Shown here piece by piece: positions 9,768 to 19,808 of a DNA stretch of 64,000 bases (positions are counted from its first letter, which is position 1; every line of letters begins with the position of its first letter). Source of the stretch: Pseudomonas sp. NC02 (GTDB taxonomy: Bacteria > Pseudomonadota > Gammaproteobacteria > Pseudomonadales > Pseudomonadaceae); NCBI RefSeq assembly GCF_002874965.1, contig NZ_CP025624.1, forward strand, positions 2,728,001 through 2,792,000, given 5' to 3'. A program made the position numbers and the translations under genes. Under the pieces are notes generated by a model. The model had not been told where the DNA came from. It worked only from the letters and a program-made list of their open reading frames with translations, and searched no databases.

Positions 9768-11701
9768 CAGAAGCGATACGTGTAGCGTACTTCGGAGGTG
9801 AACGGCCGCCCGAGGTTGTCGACGTTGCTGGCGCGGCTGGTGACGTAATCGCGGTCGAACAGGTTCTCTACCAGCAGGCTCACGCGGTGTTGGTGGGCGT
9901 TGTCGAGATAGCGATAGGCGTCGGCATCCACCACGGTGTAGTTACCGTACTCGACCTTTTTCGAGCTGACGATATCGCCGATGTAACGCACGGCGGTGCC
10001 GGCGCCCCACAGGCGGTCCGCCGATTCATAGCCGACCCGCGAGCGGGCGAAGAAGCCCGGGATATCGTTGATGGTGACACCCGCACGGGACTCGGTGAGG
10101 TTGCGGGTCATGTCGGCCTGCACGCTCCATTGTTCATTGAGCTGCAGCTTGGCGTCGGCCTCGAAACCACGCATCTGGATCTGCCCCTGGCCGTTGACCC
10201 ACTGGATATCGTCCAGGGTGATCAGGTCGGTGATCTTGCGTTTGAACAGCGTGACGCTGGCGCTGAAGTCCCGGGCCAGCAGGCTGCCCTTGTAGTCGAC
10301 GCCCAGTTCGGCGTTGCGGCTCTTCTCCGGCTTGAGGTTGCGGTTGCCTTTTTCATCGTCTTCGTTGACGAACAGTTGCTCGGCATTCGGCAGTTTGTAG
10401 GCAGTGCCGTATTGGCCGCGCAGGGCCCAGTTGTCGTTGAGGTCGTAGAGCGAAGTGAGCATGCCGACGGTGGCGCTGTCGCCGCCGCTCATGGCTTCGT
10501 GGCGTACGCCGATGCTCGGGTGCCAGTTCGGCAGGGCTTCGATAGTCGGGCGCAGTTGGGTGTACAGCGCGTGGGCCTGGGCCTTGTTGTCGTCGATGAT
10601 CAATACATCGTCCTGGCCCTTGAACCACTGGTTATCGGACCCGAATACCAGCACGTGCTCGCCGGGCAGCACGGCCTTGCCTTCGGCCTGCACGCCCCAG
10701 TCGGTGAAGCCCCAGTAGTCGTTGTGGTTGATGGCCCGGGTGCCGCCGCCTTCGATATTGTTGATGCGGGTATAGCGCGTGTCCCAATCGTTGATATGCC
10801 CTTTGACGAAGTAGCTCAGGCGCTCGTTGAGGGTTTGCTCGAAGGTCGCCGTAGCGATTTGTTGTACGCGGTCGTTGGTGGTCTTGTGGTTGTCCACCGG
10901 GCGGGCGAAATCGAGGTTGGCGTCGGCGTACTGGTAAAACAGCTCAAGGCGCGTGCCATCGCCAAACGACTGGATCGCCTTGGTGCCGAAGGTGGTGACT
11001 TCGTAGGAGCGTTTCTTGTCGCTGACGTTTTTCATGTCGCGGTTGCGAAACGGCTGGTAGCCCTCGGAGGCGTTGCGGCTGACGTAGGCCAGCAAGCCGA
11101 GGTCGCCAAATCCGTTATTGAAAATCTTCTCGACCCGGGCGTCGCCGGTGGTGCCGCCGAAGGTGTCGGCACCCAGGTTCACCTCGCCGGACGCCTCGCG
11201 GGTTTGCGGGCTGCGGGTGACGATGTTGATCACTCCCGACACCGCCTGGGTGCCGAACAGCAGGCTCTGGCCACCCTTGAGCACTTCGATGCGCTCGATG
11301 GCGTTGGCGGGCAGGGTGTCCAGGTACAGGCCGCCGTACAGGCGGTTGTTCAGGCGCACGCCGTCCAGCAGGATCAACGTGTCATCGTTGCGCCCGCCCA
11401 GCAGGGAATAGGTGCCGTAGTCGAACGGACCGTTCTTGGGGGCCACGTACAGGCCGGGGATGAACATCTGCATCACGCGCGACACATCGGCGGCGGGGCC
11501 GGCGCGTTCGATCTGTTCGCGGGTGACGATCTCGACCTTGCTGCCGTACTGGGCCATGTCGGCCACGGTAGTGGATTCCACCGACGGTGCGGAAATGATC
11601 TGCTGCTTGAGCTCAAGGGGAGGGTCGTCGGCCAGCAGCAGGGGGCTGAACAGGCAGCCGAGCAGCAGGCTGGGCACGGAAGTATTGTAAGGTCGAATCA
11701 T
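9767..11701 (-). CDS. btuB: TonB-dependent vitamin B12 outer-membrane receptor BtuB
   Basis: 644 residues from the ATG at 11701; the longer frame reaches into the leader. The N-terminus is a signal peptide (residues 1-24, ending LLLADD). The plug follows, with 'SKVEIVTREQIERAG', 'LLGGRNDDTLILLDGVRLNN' and 'IERIEVLKGGQSLLFG' signatures, then a 22-strand-type barrel ending in the aromatic residue of 'VRYTYRF', as in outer-membrane beta-barrels. The size matches the BtuB family (about 600-650). The B12 riboswitch 110 bases upstream is the strongest evidence for a cobalamin substrate. It is the first gene of the three-gene operon. Confidence 0.9.
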   Translation of the reverse strand: MIRPYNTSVPSLLLGCLFSPLLLADDPPLELKQQIISAPSVESTTVADMAQYGSKVEIVTREQIERAGPAADVSRVMQMFIPGLYVAPKNGPFDYGTYSLLGGRNDDTLILLDGVRLNNRLYGGLYLDTLPANAIERIEVLKGGQSLLFGTQAVSGVINIVTRSPQTREASGEVNLGADTFGGTTGDARVEKIFNNGFGDLGLLAYVSRNASEGYQPFRNRDMKNVSDKKRSYEVTTFGTKAIQSFGDGTRLELFYQYADANLDFARPVDNHKTTNDRVQQIATATFEQTLNERLSYFVKGHINDWDTRYTRINNIEGGGTRAINHNDYWGFTDWGVQAEGKAVLPGEHVLVFGSDNQWFKGQDDVLIIDDNKAQAHALYTQLRPTIEALPNWHPSIGVRHEAMSGGDSATVGMLTSLYDLNDNWALRGQYGTAYKLPNAEQLFVNEDDEKGNRNLKPEKSRNAELGVDYKGSLLARDFSASVTLFKRKITDLITLDDIQWVNGQGQIQMRGFEADAKLQLNEQWSVQADMTRNLTESRAGVTINDIPGFFARSRVGYESADRLWGAGTAVRYIGDIVSSKKVEYGNYTVVDADAYRYLDNAHQHRVSLLVENLFDRDYVTSRASNVDNLGRPFTSEVRYTYRF

Positions 11702-11810
11702 AGTCTTCTCGGAAAAGTATCTTTCGCGAAAAGCACGCACGAGTAGGCACCGAGCACACGCCAATACCGGCCCATGCCCGCCCACCGCAGGATTTTGCCA
11801 AACAGAATTC

Positions 11811-12000
11811 CAGGCCGGTCTCCGGGCTCACGCGTATGGACACCTTCACCTTCCCATGGCGCGCAGGCCACAGTGGTGTGTCGAAGGGGTCACGCGTCTA
11901 CCGTTGCGGGGGCAGCACCGGACTGGCTCGAAAAGAGCGGCACCGGTTTCCCGTTTCACCCCATGCACGGCGGCATGAGGCACCTGAAACAGGCCGGCAT
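11811..12000 (-). promoter_or_regulatory. Cobalamin riboswitch upstream of btuB
   Basis: Read on the minus strand, the leader has the hallmarks of the AdoCbl riboswitch: the 'GCTGCCCCCGCAACGGTA' core (about 11,897-11,917), the B12 box 'GCCATGGGAAGGTG' (near 11,855), and the closing 'GAGCCCGGAGACCGGCCTGG' stem at 11,811-11,830. The 5' arm with the paired 'CCGGCCTG' is at about 11,990-12,000. It ends 110 bases before the btuB start. In this class, binding of adenosylcobalamin shuts off expression. Confidence 0.93.
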
Positions 12001-12050
12001 CTGAACATTCGAAAGACCGTTCGTCAACTTGGCGGGTACTTTTCCGGCGG

Positions 12051-12079
12051 TTGCCAGGGAAGCGACTGACGGATATTGC
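12051..12079 (+). promoter_or_regulatory. Possible sigma70 promoter of the mutagenesis cassette
   Basis: TTGCCA at 12051-12056 and TATTGC at 12074-12079 are separated by 17 bases. This would start transcription near 12,086, just ahead of the operator palindrome at 12,095. The -10 is weak, so this is a suggestion only. Confidence 0.4.
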
Positions 12080-12094
12080 CAGAAAATTCCCACA

Positions 12095-12112
12095 GGAGTA
12101 CAAATGTACTCC
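12095..12112 (+). promoter_or_regulatory. LexA2-type SOS operator over the lexA2 start codon
   Basis: GGAGTAC-AAAT-GTACTCC is a perfect 7+4+7 palindrome. It resembles the AGTAC-N4-GTGCT sites described for LexA2 of P. putida rather than the CTG-N10-CAG box of LexA1. It contains the ribosome-binding site (AGGAG, 12094-12098) and the first ATG (12104) of lexA2, so a bound repressor would also cover the translation start region. Confidence 0.7.
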
Positions 12113-12721
12113 ATGAAGAATCTAACGCCCCGCCGTACCGCCATCCTGACCTTTATCCGCGACCGTATCGCGCAGCAAGGCCAGTCCCCCAGCCTCGCCG
12201 AGATCGCCGAGGCGTTCGGCTTTGCCTCCCGCAGCGTGGCGCGCAAGCATGTGCTGGCGCTGACCGAGGGCGGCTTTATCGAGGTCAACCCGAACCAGGC
12301 GCGCGGCATCCGCCTGCTCAATCAACCGGCGCGGCCGGAGCTGTTGGATATTCCGGTGCTCGGCCGGGTGGCCGCCGGTTTGCCCATTGGCGCCGATGCC
12401 GAAGTGCACAACCGTCTATTGCTCGACCCGGGCATGTTCGCGAAAACCCCGGATTACCTGCTGCGGGTGCAGGGCGATTCGATGATCGAAGATGGCATCC
12501 TCGATGGCGACCTGGTAGGCGTACGCCGCAGTGCCGAGGCCTTGAACGGGCAGATCGTGGTGGCACGCCTGGACGGTGAAGTCACCATCAAACGTTTCGA
12601 ACACGTGGGCGAGCGCGTGCGCCTGCTGCCGCGCAACCCCGCCTATCAACCCATCGTGGTGCGGCCCGATCAGGACCTGGCCATCGAAGGGGTGTTCTGC
12701 GGCCTGGTGAGGCAAGGCTGA
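12104..12721 (+). CDS. lexA2: LexA2 repressor of the imuAB-dnaE2 cassette
   Basis: 205 residues. The ATG at 12104 is preferred: AGGAG lies 5 bases upstream. The second ATG at 12113 would be 14 bases from it. Residues 5-70 are the winged-helix LexA DNA-binding domain. Self-cleavage features are present: the A91-G92 scissile bond in 'VAAGLP', catalytic Ser126 in 'GDSM' and Lys163 in 'VTIKRF'. This is the second, minor LexA that many pseudomonads carry at the head of the mutagenesis cassette; RecA filaments on damaged DNA trigger its cleavage. It is first of four overlapping genes (stop TGA shares its A with the imuA ATG). Confidence 0.9.
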   Translation: MYSMKNLTPRRTAILTFIRDRIAQQGQSPSLAEIAEAFGFASRSVARKHVLALTEGGFIEVNPNQARGIRLLNQPARPELLDIPVLGRVAAGLPIGADAEVHNRLLLDPGMFAKTPDYLLRVQGDSMIEDGILDGDLVGVRRSAEALNGQIVVARLDGEVTIKRFEHVGERVRLLPRNPAYQPIVVRPDQDLAIEGVFCGLVRQG

Positions 12722-13332
12722 TGGGCGCCGTCGTTGCACTGGACTCGCTGTTCAATGGCGGCCGGGTCTGGAAAGGCCGGCCCGCCGCGCCGCCGGCCAG
12801 CGTCCATCCCACCGGGCTTGCGGCCCTGGATGCGGTGCTGCCCAGCGGTGGCTGGCCGGAAGCGGCGTTGAGCGAAATCCTGATGGCGAAGGAGGGCGTG
12901 GGCGAGTTGCAGCTGGTGTGGCCGACCCTGGCACGGTTGGCGGCGGCCGGTGAGCGCATCGTGCTGGTGGCGCCGCCCTACACGCCGTACCCCCACGCCT
13001 GGCAAAACGCCGGGGTGGATGTGCGCCAGCTGTCAGTGATCCAGGCCGATGAACGCGATGCCTTGTGGGCAGTGGAGCAATGCCTGCGTTCCGGCAGCTG
13101 TGGCGCGGTGCTGTGCTGGCCGCGCAAGGCCGATGACCGCGCCTTGCGCCGCTTGCAGGTGGCGGCGGAAACCGGCCAGACCCTGGCCTTTGCCTGGCGC
13201 TCCTTGAACGAGGCCATCAACCCGTCACCGGCCGCCTTGCGCCTGGCGGTGGAGGCCAGCCCGGCGCAGGTGCGGGTGCTCAAGTGCCGGGGTGGCCTGG
13301 CCCATCCCGCGCCCATTGCGCTTGGGCACTGA
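12721..13332 (+). CDS. imuA: ImuA, RecA-like translesion synthesis accessory protein
   Basis: 203 residues beginning at the ATG that overlaps the lexA2 stop (TGATG). It has the SulA/RecA-like core of ImuA: 'HPTGLAALDAVLPSGGWPEAALSEIL' near residue 29, 'RIVLVAPPYTPYPHAW' near 79, and the C-terminal Ala/Arg-rich stretch. It has no intact Walker A motif, as is usual for ImuA. ImuA works with ImuB and DnaE2 in damage-induced mutagenesis; it binds RecA and helps place the polymerase complex. The next start codon is 7 bases after its stop. Confidence 0.9.
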   Translation: MGAVVALDSLFNGGRVWKGRPAAPPASVHPTGLAALDAVLPSGGWPEAALSEILMAKEGVGELQLVWPTLARLAAAGERIVLVAPPYTPYPHAWQNAGVDVRQLSVIQADERDALWAVEQCLRSGSCGAVLCWPRKADDRALRRLQVAAETGQTLAFAWRSLNEAINPSPAALRLAVEASPAQVRVLKCRGGLAHPAPIALGH

Positions 13333-13339
13333 GGTTGGC

Positions 13340-14755
13340 ATGCGCTGGGTGTGTATTGTGTTCCCGCAATTGGCGCTGGACGGGGTGCTGCGTTCGCGCC
13401 CCGAACCGGACCAGCCGTTGGCCCTGCTGGCCGGCACGCCGCAGCGGCGGGTGCTGCAAACCGTCAATGACGCCGCGCGCAAACTCGGCCTGCGCCCCGG
13501 CCAGTCGCTGACGGCGGCCCATGCCTTGACCAAGGCTTTTGCCTGCGCCGAATACGACCCGGCGCAGATCGAATACTGGCAGCAGTTTCTCGCCGCCTGG
13601 GCCTACCGTTTCAGCTCCCAGGTCAGCGTGTTCTACCCACGGGCGTTGCTGTTCGAGATCGAGTCGAGCCTGGGCCTGTTCGGGCCCTGGCCGTTGCTCG
13701 AAGCGCGCTTGCGCAAGGAGCTGACCGAACTGGGGTTTCGTCATCGCATCGTCGCCGCGCCGAACCCGGCGGCAGCGCGGATATTGGCGAATGCCTACGA
13801 CGGCCTGGCCGTGGCCGATGAGCAATACCTGCAACACGCCCTGGCACCGATCCCCATCGACCGCGCCGGCCTCGACCCGCAAGCCGCCACCGCATTGTCG
13901 CGCATGGGCTTGCGCACCCTGGCCCAAGTGCAGGCGTTGCCTCGGCATACTCTGGCCCGGCGCTTCGACGCTGCGCTGCTCAAGCACCTCGATGCACTGT
14001 GCGGCCAACGGCCCCTGGCGCTGGCGTTCTACCAGCCGCCGGACCGGTTTGATGTGCGCATCGAGCTGAATTTTGATGTGTTGTCCCACCAGGCCTTGCT
14101 GTTTCCCTTGCGCCGTTTGACTGGCGATCTGTCGGCGTTCCTGTGTGGCCGCGACAGTGGCGTGCAGCGCTTTGACCTGCACCTGGAGCACGCGGCCGAG
14201 CCCGACAGTGTGATCAAGGTCGGCCTGCTCAGCGCCGAGCTTGACGCGGCGATGCTGTTCGAACTGGCCCGTGGGCGCCTGGAGCAAGTGCAAGTCACCT
14301 CGCCGGTGCGCGGCTTTCGCCTGGTGGCCGAGGACCTGCCGGTGTTTGTGCCCCAGCGCCAGGACCTGTTCGACGAGCGCCCGCAACAAACCCTGCCGTG
14401 GGAACAACTGCGCGAACGCCTGCGGGCGCGGCTGGGGGATGAAGCGGTGCAAGGCCTGCGGTTTCACGCCGACCACCGCCCCGAATGCGCCTGGCAAGCC
14501 GGTGCAGACACTCGCCCATGCACCCCCTCAAATAACGTGCAGCGCCCGGGCTGGTTGCTGCATGAACCGACGCCTCTGGCCGAGCAAGGTCTACACATCC
14601 TGATGGGCCCGGAACGCATCGAGTCCGGCTGGTGGGATGGCGCCGATGTGCGCCGCGATTACTACCTGGTGCGCACCCGCGCCGGCCAGCAGGGCTGGGC
14701 TTACCGCACCGTGGGCGAAAGCGGCACGCTGTGGCTGCAAGGCTGGTTTGCATGA
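13340..14755 (+). CDS. imuB: ImuB, catalytically inactive Y-family polymerase-like protein
   Basis: 471 residues from the ATG at 13340 ([10 protein letters not shown]); the longer frame from 13292 would overlap imuA by 41 bases. The fold is that of a Y-family DNA polymerase (palm, fingers, little finger), but the first strand reads '[10 protein letters not shown]' instead of the metal-binding acidic motif, so polymerase activity is probably absent. Known ImuB proteins act as the hub that binds the beta clamp, ImuA and DnaE2. A possible clamp-binding 'QDLFDE' lies near residue 340. Its stop overlaps the dnaE2 start by four bases. Confidence 0.9.
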   Translation: MRWVCIVFPQLALDGVLRSRPEPDQPLALLAGTPQRRVLQTVNDAARKLGLRPGQSLTAAHALTKAFACAEYDPAQIEYWQQFLAAWAYRFSSQVSVFYPRALLFEIESSLGLFGPWPLLEARLRKELTELGFRHRIVAAPNPAAARILANAYDGLAVADEQYLQHALAPIPIDRAGLDPQAATALSRMGLRTLAQVQALPRHTLARRFDAALLKHLDALCGQRPLALAFYQPPDRFDVRIELNFDVLSHQALLFPLRRLTGDLSAFLCGRDSGVQRFDLHLEHAAEPDSVIKVGLLSAELDAAMLFELARGRLEQVQVTSPVRGFRLVAEDLPVFVPQRQDLFDERPQQTLPWEQLRERLRARLGDEAVQGLRFHADHRPECAWQAGADTRPCTPSNNVQRPGWLLHEPTPLAEQGLHILMGPERIESGWWDGADVRRDYYLVRTRAGQQGWAYRTVGESGTLWLQGWFA

Positions 14756-17700
14756 AGTACGCGGAGCTGCACTGCCTGTCCAACTTCAGTTTCCAGCGGG
14801 GCGCCTCCAGTGCCCGCGAGCTGTTTGAACGGGCCAGGCAGCAGGGCTACGAAGCCCTGGCGATCACCGATGAATGCACCTTGTCGGGCATCGTCCGTGC
14901 CTGGCAGGCAGCCAAGGAAGTCGGGTTGCCGCTGATTATCGGCAGCGAGATGCGCCTGGAAAACGGCCCCAAGCTGGTGCTGCTGGTGGAGAACCTGGAA
15001 GGCTATCAACACCTGTGCCGGCTGATCACCATCGCCCGTCGCCGTGCGGAAAAAGGTCACTACCGGTTGCTGCAGGAAGACTTCACCGCGGTACACGGCT
15101 TGCTCGCGTTATGGATGGTCGAAGACACCGATACCCAGGCCCATATCCAATGGCTGCGCAGCACCTTCACCGATCGCCTGTGGCTGGCGGTGGAACTGCA
15201 TTGCGGCCAGAACGATGCCCGTCACCTTGAGCAACGCCTGAACCTGGCCGCCAGCCTGCACCTGCCGGCGGTGGCCTGCGGCGATGTGCATATGCATGTG
15301 CGCGGTCGCCGTGCGTTGCAAGACACCATGACCGCAATCCGTCACCACGTCCCGGTGGCCGAAGCCGGCGCGCGCCTGCATCCCAATGGTGAACGGCACT
15401 TGCGCAGCCTCGATGCATTGGCCGCGCTGTACCCGGCGCACTTGCTGGAAGAGTCCCTGAACATTGCCCGGCGTTGCACCTTTGACCTCGGCCAATTGCG
15501 CTATCAATACCCCAGGGAGTTGGTACCTGAAGGCCAGGATGCAAAATCCTGGTTACGCACCTTGACCGAGCAAGGCATCGCCCAGCGTTGGCCGAAAGGG
15601 GTCGACGCCAAGACCCTCCAGCAGATCAATAACGAACTGGAACTGATCAGCGACCTCGGCTACGAAAGCTACTTCCTCACCGTACACGACATTGTGCGCT
15701 TCGCCCGCAGCCGTTCGATCCTGTGCCAGGGCCGCGGCTCGGCGGCCAACTCGGCGGTGTGTTTTGCCCTGGGCATCACCGAGATCGACCCGAGCCTGAT
15801 GAACATGCTGTTCGAGCGCTTCCTGTCCCGCGAACGCAACGAGCCGCCGGACATCGACGTGGACTTCGAGCACGAACGCCGCGAAGAAGTGCTGCAATAC
15901 GTCTTCCAGCGCTACGGGCGCACCCGCGCCGCGTTGACGGCGGTGGTCAGCAGCTACCACGGCGCCGGCGCGGTGCGCGACGTGGCCAAGGCCCTCGGGT
16001 TGCCGCCGGATCAGGTCAACGCCCTGGCCGACTGTTGTGGGCGCTGGAGCGACGAAGCACCGCCCCTGGAACGCCTGCGCGAAGGTGGTTTCGACCCCGA
16101 CAGCCCGGTGCTGCGCCGGGTGCTCACACTCACTCAGCAACTGATCGGCTTCCCCCGGCACCTGTCCCAGCACCCCGGCGGCTTCGTGATTTCCGAACAC
16201 CCGCTGGACACCCTGGTGCCGGTGGAAAATGCGGCCATGGCCGAGCGCACCATCATCCAGTGGGACAAGGACGACCTCGACGCCGTGGGCCTGCTCAAGG
16301 TGGACATCCTCGCGCTGGGCATGCTCAGTGCGATTCGCCGTTGCTTCGACCTGCTGCGCCGCCATCGCAACCGGGACCTGAGCCTGGCTTCGGTGCCCAA
16401 GGAAGATGCGGCAACCTACGCGATGATCAGCAAGGCCGACACTATCGGCGTGTTCCAGATTGAGTCGCGGGCGCAGATGTCGATGTTGCCCCGCCTGCGA
16501 CCGGAAAAATTCTACGACCTGGTCATTGAGGTCGCCATCGTGCGGCCGGGGCCCATCCAGGGTGGCATGGTGCATCCGTACCTGCGGCGGCGGAACAAGG
16601 AGGAAGAAACCACCTACCCATCGCCGGAACTCAAGTCCGTACTGGAACGAACCCTGGGCATCCCGCTGTTCCAGGAACAGGTCATGCAGATCGCCATGGT
16701 CGCCGCCGATTACACCCCCGGCGAAGCCGACCAACTGCGCCGTTCCATGGCCGCCTGGAAACGCCACGGCGGCCTCGAACCCCATCAGCAACGCCTGCGC
16801 ACCGGCATGCTGAAAAACGGCTACAGCGAAGCCTTCGCCGCGCAGATCTTCGAGCAGATCAAGGGCTTTGGCAGCTATGGTTTTCCCGAGTCCCACGCCG
16901 CCAGTTTCGCCTTGCTGACCTATGCCAGTTGCTGGCTCAAATGCCATGAACCGGCAGCGTTCGCCTGCGCCCTGATCAACAGCTGGCCCATGGGTTTCTA
17001 CAGCCCCGACCAGATCCTGCAGGACGCCCGTCGCCATCATTTGCAGATCCGCCCGGTGGATGTGCAGGCCAGTGACTGGGATTGCAGCCTTGAGCCGATC
17101 GAAGGCCAGCAACCGGCGATTCGCATGGGCTTGCGCATGATCTCCGGGTTTCGCGAAGAGGACGGCCGGCGTATCGAAACGGCGCGCCAGGCCCGGGCGT
17201 TTTTTGATATTGCCGACTTGGGCGAGCGTGCCCAATTGGACACTCGCGCCCAGGAATTGCTGGCGGATGCCGGTGCCTTGCGCGGCCTGGCCGGGCATCG
17301 GCACCGGGCGCGTTGGGAGGTGGCCGGGGTGCAGAAACAACTGGGCCTGTTTGCCGGTATCGCCAGCCCGGAAGAGGCGGTGGTGGAGCTGCCGCAACCG
17401 ACAGTCGGCGAAGATTTGTATGCCGACTACGCCAGCGTCGGCACCACCCTGGGCCCACACCCGTTGGCGCTGTTGCGCGATGAACTGCGCGCGCGGCGTT
17501 GCCGCAGTTCCAGGGAGTTGCTGCAGGTTGAGCATGGCCGCAACGTCAGTGTCGCCGGCCTGGTCACCGGTCGACAACGCCCTGGCACGGCCAGCGGCGT
17601 TACCTTTGTCACCCTGGAAGATGAGTTCGGCAATATCAATGTGGTGGTCTGGCGCGATTTGGCCGAGCGCCAACGCCAGGCGCTGGTGGGCTCGCGGTTG

Positions 17701-17820
17701 CTCAAGGTCGATGGCCGCTGGGAAGCGGTGGGGGAGGTTCGGCACCTGATCGCCGGGCGCTTGACCGACCTGACCCCGTTGCTGTCGGGCATCAGTGTGC
17801 GCAGCCGGGACTTTCGCTGA
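14752..17820 (+). CDS. dnaE2: DnaE2 (ImuC) error-prone DNA polymerase III alpha-like subunit
   Basis: 1,022 residues starting at the ATG of the ATGA overlap with imuB; an upstream in-frame start lies inside imuB. Residues 1-280 form the PHP domain ('[12 protein letters not shown]', '[10 protein letters not shown]'). The polymerase active site carries the aspartates D367, D369 and D371 in '[13 protein letters not shown]'. A helix-hairpin-helix and an OB-fold domain ('[27 protein letters not shown]') close the protein. The length fits DnaE2 rather than the replicative DnaE (about 1,170). In this cassette it performs translesion synthesis during the SOS response, together with ImuA and ImuB. Confidence 0.93.
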   Translation: MKYAELHCLSNFSFQRGASSARELFERARQQGYEALAITDECTLSGIVRAWQAAKEVGLPLIIGSEMRLENGPKLVLLVENLEGYQHLCRLITIARRRAEKGHYRLLQEDFTAVHGLLALWMVEDTDTQAHIQWLRSTFTDRLWLAVELHCGQNDARHLEQRLNLAASLHLPAVACGDVHMHVRGRRALQDTMTAIRHHVPVAEAGARLHPNGERHLRSLDALAALYPAHLLEESLNIARRCTFDLGQLRYQYPRELVPEGQDAKSWLRTLTEQGIAQRWPKGVDAKTLQQINNELELISDLGYESYFLTVHDIVRFARSRSILCQGRGSAANSAVCFALGITEIDPSLMNMLFERFLSRERNEPPDIDVDFEHERREEVLQYVFQRYGRTRAALTAVVSSYHGAGAVRDVAKALGLPPDQVNALADCCGRWSDEAPPLERLREGGFDPDSPVLRRVLTLTQQLIGFPRHLSQHPGGFVISEHPLDTLVPVENAAMAERTIIQWDKDDLDAVGLLKVDILALGMLSAIRRCFDLLRRHRNRDLSLASVPKEDAATYAMISKADTIGVFQIESRAQMSMLPRLRPEKFYDLVIEVAIVRPGPIQGGMVHPYLRRRNKEEETTYPSPELKSVLERTLGIPLFQEQVMQIAMVAADYTPGEADQLRRSMAAWKRHGGLEPHQQRLRTGMLKNGYSEAFAAQIFEQIKGFGSYGFPESHAASFALLTYASCWLKCHEPAAFACALINSWPMGFYSPDQILQDARRHHLQIRPVDVQASDWDCSLEPIEGQQPAIRMGLRMISGFREEDGRRIETARQARAFFDIADLGERAQLDTRAQELLADAGALRGLAGHRHRARWEVAGVQKQLGLFAGIASPEEAVVELPQPTVGEDLYADYASVGTTLGPHPLALLRDELRARRCRSSRELLQVEHGRNVSVAGLVTGRQRPGTASGVTFVTLEDEFGNINVVVWRDLAERQRQALVGSRLLKVDGRWEAVGEVRHLIAGRLTDLTPLLSGISVRSRDFR

Positions 17821-17933
17821 GCCGGCCCTTGCTCCTTCCTGCCGGCATAAGCAATATGCGATGAAACCAACCGCCACTGCCGGGCTCAAAGTTTTCATTG
17901 CCGCCCACCTTTTATCTTTTGCAGAGCCGACCG

Positions 17934-19643
17934 ATGCAGTTTTTATCCAATACCCACGGCTGTGAGGGTTGGGCTGGGGAAATGGCCCAGAGGATTCGTG
18001 CTTTCGATTGGTCCACCACCGACCTCGGCCCGATGAGTGCCTGGCCCTCCAGCCTGACCAGCGCCGTGCAGATGATGCTGGCATCGCCCATGCCCATGGT
18101 GATGCTGTGGGGGCACGCCGGTTACATGATCTACAACGACAGCTATTCGGTGTTTGCCGGCGGTCGCCACCCTTATCTGCTGGGTGCGCCGGTGGAACTG
18201 GGCTGGCCGGAAGTCGCCGACTTCAACCGCAATGTGGTCGACACCTGCCTGGCCGGCGGCACCTTGTCCTACCGCAATCTGCCCCTGGAACTGTTGCGCG
18301 ACGGCCGCCCGGAAGAAGTCTGGATGGACCTGTATTACAGCCCCGTGGCCGGTGACGACCAACGACCGGCCGGGGTCCTGGCGATTGTAGTGGAGACCAC
18401 CGAACATATGATCTCCGAGCGCCTGCGCCAGGAACTCACCCACAACCTGGAGCAGCGCGTGGCCGCGGAGGTGCAAGCCCGTTCCGCCGCCGAAGAACAG
18501 TTGCGTCAATCACAGAAGCTGGAAGCCATCGGCGGCCTGACCGGCGGCGTGGCCCACGACTTCAACAACCTGCTGCAAGTGGTCGCCGGCAACCTGCACC
18601 TGCTGGCCCGGCATGAGCCGGACAACCCCCAGGTGCAGCGCCGTGTCAGCGCCGCCATCGCGGCAGTGGAACGTGGGGCCAAGCTGACCTCGCAACTGCT
18701 GGCCTTCGCCCGTCGCCAGCCATTGTCACCGGCGGTGTACAACCCGCTGCGCATCTATGAAGGCCTGGGCGAGCTGCTGCAGCGGGCGCTGGGAGAAACC
18801 ATCCACATTGATGTGCAACTGCCCCAGGATCCATGGTGCATTAACGTCGACCGCAACCAACTGGAAAACGCACTGCTCAACCTGGCGATCAACGCCCGGG
18901 ATGCCATGAAAGGCGAGGGCGTGATTCGGATCACCGGCGAAAACATTATTCTCAACCCTCCGGATTGCGCCGGTAAAAGCATCAACCCCGGTGAATATGT
19001 GCGCCTGGCCGTCGCCGACAGCGGCGCCGGCATGTCACCAACGATCCTGGCACGGGCCTTCGAACCGTTTTTCACCACCAAGCCGAATGGCCACGGTACC
19101 GGCCTGGGCCTGAGCATGGTGTTCGGGTTCGTGCGCCAAAGTGGCGGGCATGTTGAGGTCGAGAGCGTGGAGGGCAGCGGTACCGTGGTGCAGATGTATT
19201 TCCCGCGCAATTTGGGAGAGCCGGAAAACCACGATGCGCCCGTCGAGCTCACACAACCCACCGGCGGCCATGAGACGATCCTGGTGGTTGAGGACAACGA
19301 AGGCGTACGCGCGGCCGCGGTGGAATTGCTCGAACAATCCGGCTACACCGTGCTCACCGCCGAAGACGGCGACCGGGCCATGCTGATGCTCCAGGCCGGC
19401 CTGCAACCGGACCTGATCTTCACCGACGTGGTGATGCCGGGCCGGGTCAAAAGCACCGACCTGGCCGAGTGGGCGCGCAGGCAAGTGCCGGCGATAGCGG
19501 TGCTGTTTACCTCCGGGCATACCCGCGACATTCTTTCCAGCAACCACCTGCTGGGCAACGACATTCACCTGCTGAGCAAACCCTATGGCCCGGATGACTT
19601 GGCGCAACGGGTGCGCTCGGTACTGACCTCCCGAATGATGTGA
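17934..19643 (+). CDS. Hybrid sensor histidine kinase with C-terminal receiver domain
   Basis: 569 residues from the ATG at 17934; an upstream TTG at 17898 is less likely. There is no membrane segment. Residues 30-165 form a PAS-like sensor ('GYMIYNDSYSVFAGGRHP', 'GVLAIVVETTE'). Then come a short coiled coil, the H box with H208 in 'GGVAHDFNNLL', an ATPase domain (N box 'LLNLAINARDAM', G boxes 'DSGAGM' and 'HGTGLGLS'), and a receiver domain with phospho-acceptor D498 in 'FTDVVMPG' and Lys in 'LLSKPY'. It should be a cytoplasmic phosphorelay sensor. No partner regulator lies next to it, so the signal and target are unknown. Confidence 0.88.
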   Translation: MQFLSNTHGCEGWAGEMAQRIRAFDWSTTDLGPMSAWPSSLTSAVQMMLASPMPMVMLWGHAGYMIYNDSYSVFAGGRHPYLLGAPVELGWPEVADFNRNVVDTCLAGGTLSYRNLPLELLRDGRPEEVWMDLYYSPVAGDDQRPAGVLAIVVETTEHMISERLRQELTHNLEQRVAAEVQARSAAEEQLRQSQKLEAIGGLTGGVAHDFNNLLQVVAGNLHLLARHEPDNPQVQRRVSAAIAAVERGAKLTSQLLAFARRQPLSPAVYNPLRIYEGLGELLQRALGETIHIDVQLPQDPWCINVDRNQLENALLNLAINARDAMKGEGVIRITGENIILNPPDCAGKSINPGEYVRLAVADSGAGMSPTILARAFEPFFTTKPNGHGTGLGLSMVFGFVRQSGGHVEVESVEGSGTVVQMYFPRNLGEPENHDAPVELTQPTGGHETILVVEDNEGVRAAAVELLEQSGYTVLTAEDGDRAMLMLQAGLQPDLIFTDVVMPGRVKSTDLAEWARRQVPAIAVLFTSGHTRDILSSNHLLGNDIHLLSKPYGPDDLAQRVRSVLTSRMM

Positions 19644-19674
19644 CGAATGAAGATCCAGCCAGCAACACCAAACC

Positions 19675-19770
19675 ACTGTGGGGGCCGGGCTTGCCCGCGA
19701 TGGCGGAGTGTCAGGCACCCCATCCGGTAACTGGCACACCGTCATCGCGGGCAAGCCCGGCTCCCACAGT
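19675..19770. repeat. REP doublet (REPIN)
   Basis: Two inverted REP arms, ACTGTGGGGGCCGGGCTTGC at the left and its near reverse complement ending GGCTCCCACAGT at the right, are separated by a short spacer. This is the usual REPIN organisation in the P. fluorescens group. It lies between the kinase gene and the UvrA-like gene. Confidence 0.85.
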
Positions 19771-19808
19771 TGATCTTCACTGCCTTGAACACACCGATAA
19801 GGTTACCC

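Noticed and set aside
9887..11746. A 619-residue plus-strand frame antisense to btuB
   Set aside because: Low-complexity Val/Gly/Asp composition, as expected of a shadow frame; btuB has clear receptor motifs and a riboswitch.
15553..18084. An 843-residue minus-strand frame opposite dnaE2
   Set aside because: Shadow of dnaE2 with no domain pattern.
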